Shown one piece after another: positions 33,931 through 47,701 of a stretch of DNA of 64,000 nt (position 1 is the stretch's first letter; each line of letters opens with the position of its first letter). The position numbers were made by a program, and so were the translations under genes. Source of the stretch: Cryptomeria japonica (taxonomy: Eukaryota > Streptophyta > Pinopsida > Cupressales > Cupressaceae); contig NC_081415.1 of NCBI RefSeq assembly GCF_030272615.1, positions 623,657,740 through 623,721,739 on the forward strand, written 5' to 3'. A model generated the notes under the pieces. That model had not been told where the DNA came from. It saw nothing but the letters and a program-made list of their open reading frames with translations, and did no database searches.

Positions 33931-34913
33931 TGCAGATATGATGGTGATGTTGTTGAGTGGTTGTTATTAATGTCAACATATTGGTTGGCATTGATGTCCT
34001 CGATGTTCTTGGTATTGGTGATATGGAATATGTGTTCCTAGAATATTTGGTGCTCCGGAAGATGTGTTGATAGTGATCTAGATATTTCTGGCTATTGGAT
34101 ATGGTGTTTATCATTGGTATTCATGTATATCTTGATCACATTATTTATTTTGTTGTTTTGGGTAATGGTTTTTGGGTCTCAATTAAGTTCAAAATTTGAG
34201 GATGTACAGTGTCTTGTGGTGAAGCATGTGTATCATGTTTTGGGTCTGGAATATGTAATGATTCTATCGTGTTGATATGATAGTTGATGTTTGGTGTGGT
34301 ATGGTCTACTACTCATTCCTTCCCACCACCAGAATGTTTAGCATTAACCTATTTTAGATCTATGTCTTAGCTGACTTGGAAGATTATGTTTCTTAGAGAT
34401 AGTATATGTATGAGGATGATCTGATTGAGTTAGATATAGAAAAAGTGTGACATTGTTTTGAAGATATTGGAGATTGGAAAGGAAAGATTTGACTAAATTG
34501 CTAATATGTGAGTGTGTGTTGGTATTGAGGTACCTAAAGCAGTCTGATTTGTGCAGATTGTGTTTCAGTGGCAGATTCTTTCTTTCTTTCTCTCTTTCTT
34601 CAGCAGTGAGCCTTTTTCTAGCTAGTGAACCCACCTACAGAGAGCATTCTGGTAGTGAAGCACCCTTTGTAAAAATCACCTTAACTAGTGTCTTATATTG
34701 AGAACTAACATTCTCTATGGTTTTTCCCTTCTTGGGTATTCCATGTCATAATTGGTGTTCATTGTGTTATTTGTTTTATATTCATGTTTTCATGCTATAA
34801 ATGTGTTATTTAATAATATTGGTTTGGAACCAGATGTGAAAAGAATAAAAGAAATCATTTTAAGTTGTCAACGGATTCATGCCCCCTCTCAATCGCCTGA
34901 ATATTCAACAAGC
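33931..34913 (+). repeat. 3' LTR of Copia-2
   Basis: About 983 bp, starting TGCAGATATGATGG after the polypurine tract. It aligns with the split 5' copy to about 34871, then runs on through a C-rich segment (GCCCCCTCTCAATCGCC) to ATTCAACA at 34910. That end resembles the end of the solo LTR at 14918. The true boundary may be 34910 or 34913. Confidence 0.75.
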
Positions 34914-36490
34914 ACTATTGTCTATGAGAAAATAATTCAAACAAGCTATAAAATTATCAATAATACATGTACATTCTATTCTATTGTTATCAATTTATAT
35001 TTCTATACACAAAGGTAAATATTATTATGAGTTTGTTATCATATTTTAAAATGAACATTTCATTTTTTTATAAGCCCTAAGAAAACTATTTCTGAAACTT
35101 GTAGACCTACTACATTTTAACATATTTGGTAAATATGATGTTTAGTTTATAATCCTAATCTAATTCATCTTTGGAAGGTTAACATTATTTTTAATAATTG
35201 GTGTCGATATATTGTATGGAGCACAAAGTATAGAACTTCCAAGGATATTGCATTGAACACAACATGCAAAAATTTCATGCACTCATGGACATGGTTCAAA
35301 TAATTAAGTTTAGAGGATTACCTATGTAGTTGGACCCTTATTTATTATTAAGTTTTTAACTAGAAAATAATGGATCACCTAGTATAGTTTTTAAATGATA
35401 GATGACTAATTTAAAGTGCCTATATGGGTATATTTTTGAATTGCTATATAAAAACCATCTCATTGCTATTATAATAGGCTATAAAAAATAAAATATAAAT
35501 ATTTCAAGTTTTTATATAGGGAACCTAACTATTCTATTGTTTTGGTAATATTTTCTTTATTTTAACTTGTATAATGTAAGAAAATTATTTTTGGTAAAAA
35601 TTTAAATATGATAAGTCAATGTTTTATTATTATAGAATTATTTTATCATTTGGTTAAGGAATAGGGACTACATAAGTTCATTTGGTATCAAACTATCATT
35701 ATTATATTTTGGTATAACCATCTAAAATATTTGTTTGTAGGGAAATAGGTGCATAGATAAATAGACAAAACCTTTATGTATCTCACTACATGATGTCTCC
35801 AAAACATGAGTTTTGGAAAGTAGGAAGTAGACTAAGGATGGCTTGGTGCACCAAGATGCGGGACCAAAAACAAGAGTTGTAGACCTCCAAATCTACTTTA
35901 TAAACTACTACTTTTTTAAAAAATGGTGGAGATTAAGAATTTAAAAAATATGCACCACACAAATTGATCCTATTTTTGTCATAAAAGTATAACATTGTGT
36001 CTCACGTGGTGCCCCTAAAATGATAAAAGAAAAATTAAATTTAAAAAATCACTCTGGTGTGAAACTAGCCAAAATAATGTAGTTTTTGTTGGATTTCTTA
36101 GCTATTTTTTTCATGATTATAAGATTTTTAACTAATTTTCAAAGTGGATACATACTGAAAAATAAATATTTGACAATGTTCCACCTTAAATTTTTTGAAA
36201 ACTATCTAAAACTCAAAAAAAAATTAGTACATGTAGAATGGAGTCTAGTTTCTAAAAATATAATTTGTTTGAAAATGAAATGAAAGAGTAAAATTTATGC
36301 CCAAAATAGCACATGTTGGTTTTTGACAAAAAACGAACACACTAACAAAATATTCCATACTTAAAGTTGTATTTTATATCTATATTGGCAAGATGTTTTT
36401 GACTGATTTTAAATCTCTAGGAGTTATAATATAGATTCTAGGTTTAAGAATATCATGTAAATTTTTAGATAGTCAAATTTTAGTAATCAA
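34914..36490. other. AT-rich gene-free DNA
   Basis: No motif, repeat structure or RNA gene is visible. Short frames such as 36086-36283 are Lys/Phe-rich products of AT-rich sequence. Confidence 0.5.
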
Positions 36491-38265
<1,775 letters not shown>

Positions 38266-40020
38266 TATCATTTTGTGAGAGACAGTCAAATATGGTACAA
38301 TGAGGCTTGTTAAAATATAGACTTTGATGAATGTTTTAGATTTAATGACTAAAGCCCATGAGCACAGAGAAATTTAGATGGTGTTTTGAAATATATGGGC
38401 TTCTCGACCCCTAGTAATTGATTCAAGGATGGTATGGTTCATCTTGCTCTTGCAAGGTATTCAACAAATAAGATATTGTTGTGAAATTAGGTATCTCAAC
38501 CTTGTAATTTTTTTGTGGATCATTTATTTATTATTTGATGTCTTTTCATTAATATTTAACATAATTTATAATACATATTGTTAAATAATTTCTCTCTATG
38601 AGGTGTGAAATTTTGAGTTTTCACTTTTGGCATTTGTCAAAATTGGTTTATTAGTTATCAAAGATGTCCTCTTAGTGGTATGTCATGCAAGGATTATTTT
38701 GAGGATGTTATGATAGATTCTATAATAATTCTCATGATTAGAAATGGGAAAGATTAATTGGGATAGCAGAATCATCTTGGATGGATTATTTATGATAAGT
38801 TATGACAAGGATGGAGTTTCATACTATTCTTAGAGATCCACATGTGTGAAAGGCATGTAAATTTGTGCCTCTAGTTTTAGGAGTTACATTATTATTTGTA
38901 TGACCATTTTTTATATCTAGTTTGGGCTCATAGTATTAGCACTTAATTTAAAATACTATTTGTAGTATATTATATTATATTATATTTATCTATACATTGA
39001 AGTTATAAGATAGTATATTATGTTGAGTTTATAACTATATATATGCTATTAGAATGCTGCAAAAATTAATACTTAAAAAATATTCAAATCATACTCCTTT
39101 AAAGACTTGCATTGCAAGTGTATTCTAATTCTTTATTAATTTCATAATACAATGTGCAAGTTTTGAAGTGGGAGGTTTTCATCTCTAAAACGTTAATAAG
39201 TTAGTTCAGATTTGATGTTATTTGCACAATCTTTTCCTTACGAACAATATCCGAAAATCGGATTTGGTGTTATTCGCAAAATCTTCTCTCTAAGAACAAT
39301 GTAGGAAATGAATTCCACGCCTTGTTTGCTTACAGTTCTAAAATAAATTTATTTGATGGTGGGCGCTAACATATTATTTAAATGGTAATTAATGCTTCGT
39401 GAGTCATCCAGATTTGATCTCGGCACATAATCTTGCCTAAAGCGTTACAGACGGCTTTATGCCACGACTGCAAGCCTTCTACACCATCCTACGCAACCCT
39501 TGATATTCATCCTTATTTCCTGGATTCCATGATCAATGATTTGCTCAACCACTAATATATTATACTACAGATAACTTCAAGGAACGGACTCCATTTTTTA
39601 ACGTCCAGACAAGAAGCCAACGTGCAGATTTGGTCCAAAACCATTTCAAGTGGTCGGCTAGTTGCATTACAATCCGTCTTCATCCTTTGGCTGAAAAATC
39701 TTGTGGATCAAAATACATTCAATAAAATAATAGCCATTACTTCTTGGTGATGTTAAACTTCTATTTGCATTGCAAAACCAGTAAGTCATTCATATCTGAC
39801 AACTGTGAGCTGGCTAACAAAACCACTCCATTGACTTCTCTAAACTTACAAAGCCCATTCCAAATACAATCTTTATAATCACTTATATGTGCAATAATAT
39901 TTGGTAGTTCAAGGGATTAAGGTAGATTTTAGTGTTTTTCACTTAACCTCAGAGTTAGGTCTTCAAAATCTTCCTCCACAAGAATCTCCTTAGATTAGGG
40001 ATTCGCTTGCCAAAGCACAA
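38266..40020. other. gene-free DNA upstream of the RING gene
   Basis: No coding region is seen. A ~40-bp sequence at 39209-39248 recurs with changes at 39261-39300 (GATTTG(A/G)TGTTATT(T/C)GCA(C/A)AATCTT). From about 39400 the base composition becomes less AT-rich, as expected of the promoter and upstream region of the gene at 40107. Confidence 0.5.
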
Positions 40021-40027
40021 TTTGAGA

Positions 40028-40035
40028 TATAAATA
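40028..40035 (+). promoter_or_regulatory. TATA box of the RING gene
   Basis: TATAAATA lies 72 bp before the ATG at 40107. Plant transcription normally starts about 30 bp downstream of such a box, which would give a 5' untranslated region of about 40-50 bp. No other TATA-like element lies as well placed. Confidence 0.6.
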
Positions 40036-40106
40036 TCCCCTCTTGTATTGTCGACAGAGCACTGAAATTTCTATATTGGATTTGAGTCTACAGTTTTTGC
40101 TAAGCC

Positions 40107-40601
40107 ATGGGATTTCCTGCATGCCACCATGGTTTCCCTATGGGAAGACTCCTGCGGTGCTTAGCATTTGTGTTTGCTTGTATAGACAGTGTAATGTGCT
40201 ATCTTCTTTCTCTTCTTGGGCTGAGGGATCCACTACGCCATGAAAGAAATGGGCAGAGAGAATTTCAAGAAATCCCTTCTGTCCTTTCGTTTGGTGACGT
40301 GGTTAGAAACAATTTGCCTGTCATCAAATTTCAGAGATTTGCAGAGAGCTGTAGTGAAATAGAGGAAGTTATGTGTGCTGTTTGCTTGAACTCCTTGGAG
40401 AGAGATGATGAAATTCGGGAGCTTTGTAATTGCTCTCATATATTTCATAGGGATTGTTTGGATAAGTGGATTGATCACCATCAGATTACATGCCCTCTCT
40501 GCAGATGTCCTCTGATTGCACAGACAGAAAGCCAATATCACAGTGATGAAGATTGGATCTCCTTTCTATTCGAAGGTGGAGATTTTGTCAATTCATTTTA
40601 G
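40107..40601 (+). CDS. RING-H2 E3 ubiquitin ligase, BRH1/RHA-like
   Basis: A 164-residue intron-less gene. Residues ~16-39 are hydrophobic (LLRCLAFVFACIDSVMCYLL) and could anchor the protein in a membrane. The C-terminal half holds a complete RING-H2 domain: Cys90 and Cys93 (CAVC), Cys109, His111, His114, Cys117, Cys129 and Cys132 (CPLC), with the usual Trp121 between them. These eight residues bind two zinc ions and recruit an E2 enzyme for ubiquitin transfer. The MGFP start, the PVIKF segment before the RING and the size match the plant BRH1/RHA group of small RING-H2 proteins, in which BRH1 responds to brassinosteroid and elicitors. Substrate and regulation of this member are unknown. The frame is intact, has its own TATA box and lies outside any element, so it is the best host gene in the window. 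Confidence 0.93.
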   Translation: MGFPACHHGFPMGRLLRCLAFVFACIDSVMCYLLSLLGLRDPLRHERNGQREFQEIPSVLSFGDVVRNNLPVIKFQRFAESCSEIEEVMCAVCLNSLERDDEIRELCNCSHIFHRDCLDKWIDHHQITCPLCRCPLIAQTESQYHSDEDWISFLFEGGDFVNSF

Positions 40602-40604
40602 CAC

Positions 40605-40720
40605 AGAAATGGCGGATTTGATTCGTGGGTCTGCTTGTAACATTGAACAGGGCTTTGATGATTACAGAAGAAATGGCGGATTTGTTTCGTGGGTTTGATG
40701 ATTACAGAAGAAATGATGAG
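40605..40720 (+). repeat. short direct repeat in the 3' region of the RING gene
   Basis: AGAAATGGCGGATTTG(A/T)TTCGTGGGT occurs at 40605 and again at 40669 (period 64). GATGATTACAGAAGAAATG occurs at about 40657 and 40697. It lies just after the stop codon and so probably in the 3' untranslated region, formed by local duplication. Confidence 0.75.
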
Positions 40721-42453
40721 TAACAGTTTATACAGCCGATATTTTGACTGGTACACAGAAGTTAGCAGAATTTGCTTGGAACTGTTTTTTTTTCTGTTAC
40801 AAAACTTGAAGGTCCAGCACAGATGGCACAATGTGGATTGAAGCATTGTTGTTTGCATTTGACCACGGTCAATTGTTCAAGATAGATTTTTCCAGTTTTC
40901 TTTTAACTGTTTGATTTAAAGGTCAGTGAAATCTCTTAAAGAGTTGTATTGAAAGGCTTCATTTCATTTACTTGATCCATAAGGGAATTATTTTTCCTCA
41001 TGGGGTAACGTTTGACCTGTAAATCATGTTATCTTCAGATAAACTCAAGCTGCATTTTAGTTTGAGTGTTAATATATCGATGTTCTTCGTTCCACTTATC
41101 TGTCATCTTTAATAATTGAATTAATCATGCTCATGTTTCCTAAATATATGAATTAAAAGATGTCAACGTTTGGATATAGAAGATAGGTTTTCTGTAAGTT
41201 GTGGTTTTATGGAGGGAATTGTTTAAAATATTTCAGCTGGTATTATGGAGAATTTTTTCAGATATTTTATAAGTAGTTTTGTGAATTGATGGCAATGGAT
41301 AAGCTTAGCTTTTTTAAGTTGCATATTTGATCTTTTGTTTTTTTATTTGTAACATTTAATGCTAAAAGTATAGCTGAATTATTTTTTTAGAACAAGTTAT
41401 ATTTTTAATAAATTAATAAATATGGTCAAATGTGTATTCTGATTGTTATATAGACGATGCGGGATGTAGAAATGCACATAAATCAAATTTGATAATATTC
41501 TTGGATTTAGATATACAGCTGGATTTCAAACTTGTTTATCATGTAGACTTGATGTTTTAATGAAAAAAATTTATTGGTATTTCAAGTTTTAAATTTTTTT
41601 TTGTAAGATATAAACTTGAAATTATATTAACACATAGCTTCAAATTTAAACAGAACATAAATCAAAATATAACGAAACAACCAATAAATTTAAATTTATA
41701 CTCAAATTATATCATGATTATAATAAAATTTAAATTTAAATAACAAAATATAATAACAAACAAAATATTAACATGCATTTAATCTCCATCATAAAACTTT
41801 CAATCAAAACATAAAATTAAAATATCATAAATTAATATAAACAAAACACATTTAAAATAATAAAAACTAAACTCAAAAAAGAAAAGAGTAACAATGCGAA
41901 CACAAAATAAAATTCATCAATTCCAAAAGAATACAAATCTGTTGTCAGGGCCACAACAAAAACAAGCCTCTTAATATCTCTTTATCGAAACAAGTTAATG
42001 AGTTGAAAACTAATCAATTGGAGATTCTACCTTGTTCAGGGTCCAATAATAAGTGTACCAAGCCATTGTAGCCTAGCTGGCTTCTCTTTGACCATGAAAG
42101 CCTACATCAATTGGTAAATCAACCATATCTGAGCATGTGAGCGACACATAAATTATAGATGGTAATAACTAAAATAAAAGGTATCTTTGAACAAGGAAAG
42201 TTCAATTATTCGTAGCATAGTCAAAAGATCGTAACATCACCATAATAATCATTTACAATATTTAGAGCGTTTGAAGATTCTTCGCGGCTTCTTCTCTATT
42301 CAAATAAAGTTCTGTTATTTTTGTCGTCCTCTTCATCAAACTGACGGGAGATATTTGAATCTTATGTTAAAATCATCGTTCTTATGTTAAAATTAATTTA
42401 TCATAAAATTGCACTTGAAATCTCTCACCCAAAAGTGTGAGCTGAGTTGTAGA
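40721..42453. other. AT-rich gene-free DNA
   Basis: The first part probably holds the end of the RING transcript, although I cannot point to a clear polyadenylation signal. The rest, especially 41560-41900, is very AT-rich with A/T homopolymers and no coding motif. Confidence 0.5.
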
Positions 42454-44509
42454 GTGCGGCACACAAAGAGATATATAACTCGTTTCAATATTCAAAACAC
42501 AGTTTTGCAAATTATACGAATAAAAAAATTTATTTACAATGAGTTTATTTTGGTTTTCAAAATTAAAATTGAAAAAAGGGAATATTTTGATACAAACTAT
42601 AAATGATTTTTAAAATTTAGATATTTAATGAGTATATGTGTCAGTTTTTATTCATTTAAAATTGAATACATATATTCAGATAAAAAAAGGTAGAAAGACA
42701 CAAGGTCATCATTGGGTCAAATAGGCACAACCTAGATAGCTAAAACAGAGTCACATGGGCAAAGCATAGAAAGTAGAGATAAATAAAATAACAGTCAGAG
42801 CCTAGAAAGCAAAGAATAAGAAAAACTAGTCACTTAAGCAGCAAGAGAAATCCTAGAGATTGACAAAGGGAGATCCTGGTCATTTGACTTCCCCATACAT
42901 TAACGGGGTCTGAAGTGACATGTCAAGCAAAGACCACCCCTTGCCAGCAACAACTTGTCTTTCCTCTTTATATTTGTCATCACAAATGGGTGAAATAAGT
43001 AAAGCCAACCTAGGAAATCCCTTAGAATAATAAGGTCAGCAACCACCACCACTAAAAGCTAGCCATCCACTGCCACCACTACTAGAAATCAGCCATCCAC
43101 TGCCACCACCAGTATCTGGCCCTACCCCCTTAGAGCACCACTACAAATCCTCCATGCAGGGGAGAGGCAAAGCACTGACCAATAGAACCACTCCCATCAC
43201 TAGAGATGTGGCAAGGCACCTAGAACTAAAGGGCCTGAGAATGTTGAGCTGAAGAACTGCAACCATGCTAACGGACAAGACATGGGGAACGAGCACAAGA
43301 GGTAGAACTATTTGGAGGAACCTAGGCCACATTGTACATGGCATTTCCCTAGTGTTCAAAATTCTCTTAGAGGTGGGAAACCTCCAATGCCACCTTATTA
43401 GTCTACACCTATATCTATAGTGAATTGTTGCAAATACACACTTTAGTAAAAAGAAACACATTAGTGGACATTGAGTGTGGCACACAAAGAGATATATAAC
43501 TCGTTTCAATATTCAAAACACAGTTTTACACTTTATACGAATAAAAAAATTTATTTACAATGAGTTTATTTTTGTTTTCAAAATTAAAATTGAAAAAGGG
43601 AATATTTTCATACAAAGTATAAATGATTTTTAAAATTTTGATTTTTAATGAATATGTGTCAGTTTTTATTAATTTAAAATAGAATACATATATTCAGATA
43701 AAAAAAGGTAGAAAGACACAAGGTCATCATTGGGTCAAATAGGCACAACCTCAATAGCTAAAATAGAGTCACATGGGCAAAGCATAGAAAGTAGAGATAA
43801 ATAAAATAGCAGTGATATGGGCAGAGCCTATAAAGTAAAGAATAAGAAACACTAGTCACTTAGGTAGCAAGAGAAATCCTAGAGAGCAACAAAGGGGGAT
43901 CCTGGTCATTTGACTTCCCCATACATTAACGGGGTCCGAAGTGACAAGTCAAGCAAAGACCACCCCTTGCTAGCAACAAATTTTCTTTCCTCTTTATATT
44001 TGTCATCACAATTGGGTGAAATAAGTACAGCCAACCTAGGAAATCCCTTAGAATAATTAGGCCAGCCACCACCACCACTAAAAGTTGGCCATCCACTGCC
44101 ACCACCACTAGAAGTCAACCATCCACTGCCACCACTAGTATCTAGTCATTGCCCCTTAGAGCACCACTTAGAGGCAAATCCTCCATGTAGGGTTGAAGAA
44201 GAGCACTGACTAATAGAACCACTCCCATCACTAGAGGAGTGGCAAAGAACCTAGGACTAAAGGGCCTAAGAATGTCGAGTTGAAGAACTGCAACCATGCT
44301 AATGGACAAGACATGGGGAACGACCACAAGAGGTAGAACTATTTGGAGAAACTTGGGCCACATTGTACATGGCATTTCCCTAGTGTTCAAGATGCTCTTA
44401 GAGGTGGGAAACCTCCAATGCCACCCTATTAGTCTACCCCTATATCTGAAGTAGTGCATTGTTGCAAATACACACTTTAGTAAAAAGAGACACATCAGTG
44501 GACATAGAG
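42454..44509 (-). repeat. two tandem copies of a ~1.02-kb unit (LINE 3' region)
   Basis: Copy 1 (42454-43474) and copy 2 (43475 to about 44509) start with GTG(C/T)GGCACACAAAGAGATA and share blocks throughout, with period 1021 bp. Both encode a similar minus-strand frame (43141-43509 and 44142-44543) with HWRFPTSK, NTREMPCTMWP and FLQIVLPLV. Both also carry CCACCACC-rich short repeats (43030-43110 and 44060-44140). Because the second copy runs straight into LINE reverse-transcriptase-side sequence, the unit is probably the 3' part of that LINE. Confidence 0.8.
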
Positions 44510-47150
44510 TTGTCAAAAAATAAAATAAAAATTCTCTTTCCACAAGAAAAACAAGATCTCCATCCTGAAAGCATGCAAAGTTTGGCTATACTTAAAAGGG
44601 AAACAAGGTTAATCCCTAGGAAGAGCCATGTGCTAGGAGAATGGCTCAAGCTATAAGGGACAAAAGAAGTCATAAATCAAACTCCATGAGTTTTGAGCAT
44701 GGCAACATAACTTGAAAATATTCTTTAAGGACTCTGGTTGATCATAAAATTGACAATGGGCATCCATAACACCCATATGTTGAAGGTGAGATCCCAACAA
44801 CAAGCCTTGGAAAAGAATACACAAGGCAAAATGGGTGACCTTAGACTAAATAATAGTAGACAAGATGTTGTGAAACTATTTTGCCAAATAGAAGGCAATA
44901 ACTATAAATGCCACCAACACCTGGTGTATGGGGTTTGGGGTCCCCTTAAAACCTATTTATTCTTAATCAAAAACTATAAATGTCACCAAAGGTTCAAAGC
45001 AAGCACCATAGGAAGATGATGAGAAATCCAGTGGTAACCTAGACATGGCTTATAATTATAGAAGATAGTGTTAGAAGACCAACACCAATCTTTCCACGAA
45101 GGCTTCATGTAGTGAATGGCAACTTTGTGTAGCATATTTAGAGGTAGAGAAGACAAAACAATGTCAAATGTTTCTCACTCTGGCCAAGATAGCCAAAACT
45201 GGATTTTTATATCTTCCCAAGAGTGAAAATTGATTGAGGCTTTAGTGAAAAAAATAATAGGGGGTGCAAATGTTGTGCTTATGAAAACACAAGGCAAAAG
45301 TACAAGGCAACTAAGCCAAAAGAAGTCGCAAAATTTGAATAAGCAGACACCATGAGATGTATGCTAATTAAAAAATATACCTTCTTGAAATTTATAGCCT
45401 ACTGAGCCAAGACATAGTTTAATAGCTTTAGAGGGCCACAAAGGTTCCTTTCATGTGAAAAAAATCTTTCTTAACTTAAAGGGTCTGAAAACAAATCCCC
45501 TTCCAAACAAGTCGGTTAATAGGAAATCCAAAAGAAAGGAAATGTTTGAGGGAGATTTTCCAGGCTTTGTTGCCATAAATGACATGAATAATCCACTTGG
45601 TGCAAAGGGTCATACCTTGCCCCTAGGTAGAGACCACTTGAGTCATGCATGAGACAACAATATTTCCAGAAAACTATATGAAAACCCTTGTGATATTTAG
45701 TTGAAGCCCACAAAAAATATCGCAAAATATTTTCCAATTTTAAATAAGAGGTAGAAGGAGCCCAACAAGATGAACAATATGCATCAATGGTTGCAAGAAT
45801 TGTAGAGAACACCTAGAATTTAATACCTAACAAAAATGGCTTGGTGATTTAGTAGGAAAGGTTTTCTCATTTCAATCGATGACTACATTCCAAATCTCCA
45901 TCGGTGAAGCCTAGAAAGCAAAAGGAATGCCCAAAAATTGAAATATTTTGCCATGTTTGATCCACTTCCACCCATATTGAAAAATATAAGGTCGAGCTAG
46001 CTGATAGGATTGATTCTAGTATTGAGTTTTATGTCACTAAATGGCAAGACCAAAAGCCAAACAAAAATTACCTAGACATTTAAGACCCTCCTTGACATTT
46101 TTCTCATCTTCAAAAAGCATGAGAAAAGAGTCATCCCTAAATGGTCATTGACAAGCTAATGAGGTGAATAAGGAAAGGAAATCCTTCAGACATGCCCAAT
46201 GGAAATGGAATGCACCAGAAAGCATGAAAAGCCTTAAGCTCAGTAATCACATTCAAAGAGGGAGCAAGAGGGAAACTTTGACAAGTTGACTAATGGAGTT
46301 GGAACTTTCTTGAGATTGATTATCATTAAAGGTAATGCAAGTAGAGGCATAACCAAAGAGCATCCTAATAGACTAAATGAAGCAGGAGCCAAAAATAAGG
46401 GCACCCAACATAGCTAAAATTAAGGGCCATTCAATTTAGTCATAGGCTTTGGAGATATCCATTTTAAGGAATGAAGCTTACAATCAAGAATGATGGACTC
46501 ATTCCATGGCTTCCCAAACAACAATAATATTGTCCAAGATGCACCAGGATTCGATAAAACTAGTCTATTCAAGATGAACAATTTGATGGAGCATGTGCCT
46601 AATCTTCAATGCTAAGGCCTTTGCAATAGTATTGTAGGTGATATTGAGCAAGGTTATTGACCTCCTTTTATTGATTTCCTATGGATCACCAAGCTTAGGT
46701 TTGAACTTAATGTTACCCTTATTAATTAATTGTCCTAGAGATTGATTTTGAAATGATTCTAGGTAGAGTTTGTACAAATCAAGACACATGCAATGTCAAA
46801 GGGATTTATAAAATTCATGAGAGAAACCATCACATATAGGAGCTTTGTCATCTTCAATGGAGTTGACAGTTTGTTGAGGTCATCAAAGGGTGAGTGATTT
46901 CTCACAAAAGGTATTGTGAGCTTCAGAAAGCTTGATCAATACTACCCAAAGACAATATTGAAGAGGTTTATCTTGCACAGAGGAAGCCTCCTAAGTAGTG
47001 AAGACTTATTCATAATGGCAGACAAAAACCTACAAAATGTCTGGTATCTTAGAGAGCATCATCTAGCCTTCTTTAATTTTTCTAATTCTTGACGCTAGTA
47101 GTTAAGTTTATTTTAAGCAATTGCTAATGTAACGGTGGATTTTTTCTCCA
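44510..47150 (-). pseudogene. decayed LINE (non-LTR retrotransposon) with reverse transcriptase
   Basis: The minus strand reads, across many stops and shifts, as plant L1-type reverse transcriptase in the right order. 46875-46780 gives DDKAPICDGFSHEFYKSL (the K.PGPDGF.EFYK block). 46680-46500 gives RSITLLNITYNTIAKALALKIR, SFIESWCILDNI and WEAME. 46480-46320 gives MDISKAYD*IEWPLILAMLG. About 46120 gives FRDDSFLML, a worn F-A-D-D box with the two catalytic Asp kept. Beyond that, the minus strand continues as the zinc-finger and tail side of a LINE ORF2. No endonuclease is readable before 47150, so the copy is probably 5'-truncated. It cannot retrotranspose. Confidence 0.82.
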
Positions 47151-47701
47151 CATATGCCAAATCTGTTGAGTTAGGGAGTTCATTTTATTTTTCTTATCTC
47201 CTACTCTAGAAGTGTTAAATACTCTATAAATAAGAGGTGATTGTGTTGTATTTGAATAAATCAATAAAACTTATCATTTTTGTGTTGTAGCATAAGTGTA
47301 TTTGTCTTTGTTTTTCTTTATCTACCTTCAAAGATACATTTCTATCTAATGGAAGGTATATCTAGATGCAAAAATTTACTACATGGTAAATTAAAATTTT
47401 GTCTTGAAAAATAGGAGCCCCTATATTTTACTTCTTATTTAGGAGAGACAAAGTTTTTGGCATTATCTATCCAACAATTAAGATGCACATTTGACTATAT
47501 TTATTAGTTAATTGAAAACCCAAATATAATATATTTTATTTTAAATAAATTAACAAATGTTATCAGACCTAAGAAAACTTAGAAAGTCTAGTTTAATGTT
47601 CCCCTCATCTTTGTGAATTGATCATGTCCCAATTCTAAGTCATTACTAGATGCTAAAGTCCCTATAATATTTGATTGAGCGAGCATTTCAGGTCTACCTT
47701 G
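47151..47701. other. AT-rich gene-free DNA between LINE and CACTA end
   Basis: No gene or repeat structure is visible. A minus-strand frame entering at 47588-47848 crosses the CACTA terminus and has no motif. Confidence 0.4.

Larger units (their letters stand above)
21284..34913 (+). mobile_element. Copia-2: degenerate Ty1/copia retrotransposon, split by a gypsy-type insertion
   Basis: Related LTR sequences lie at 21284-21871 plus 29793-30177 (5' copy, split) and 33931-34913 (3' copy). Between them, in plus-strand order, are gag, protease, integrase, reverse transcriptase and RNase H: the copia order. ACTAT is present at 21279-21283 and 34914-34918 and could be the target duplication, but the LTR end it implies is not CA, so I treat it as tentative. 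The coding part has several stops and cannot act alone, but domain motifs are much better kept than in Copia-1. Confidence 0.82.

Noticed and set aside
43906-44118. Gly-rich minus-strand frame (GGGGSGWPTF type) as a glycine-rich protein
   Set aside because: It is a translation of CCACCACC-rich short repeats within the duplicated LINE tail, and the other copy is not open in the same way.
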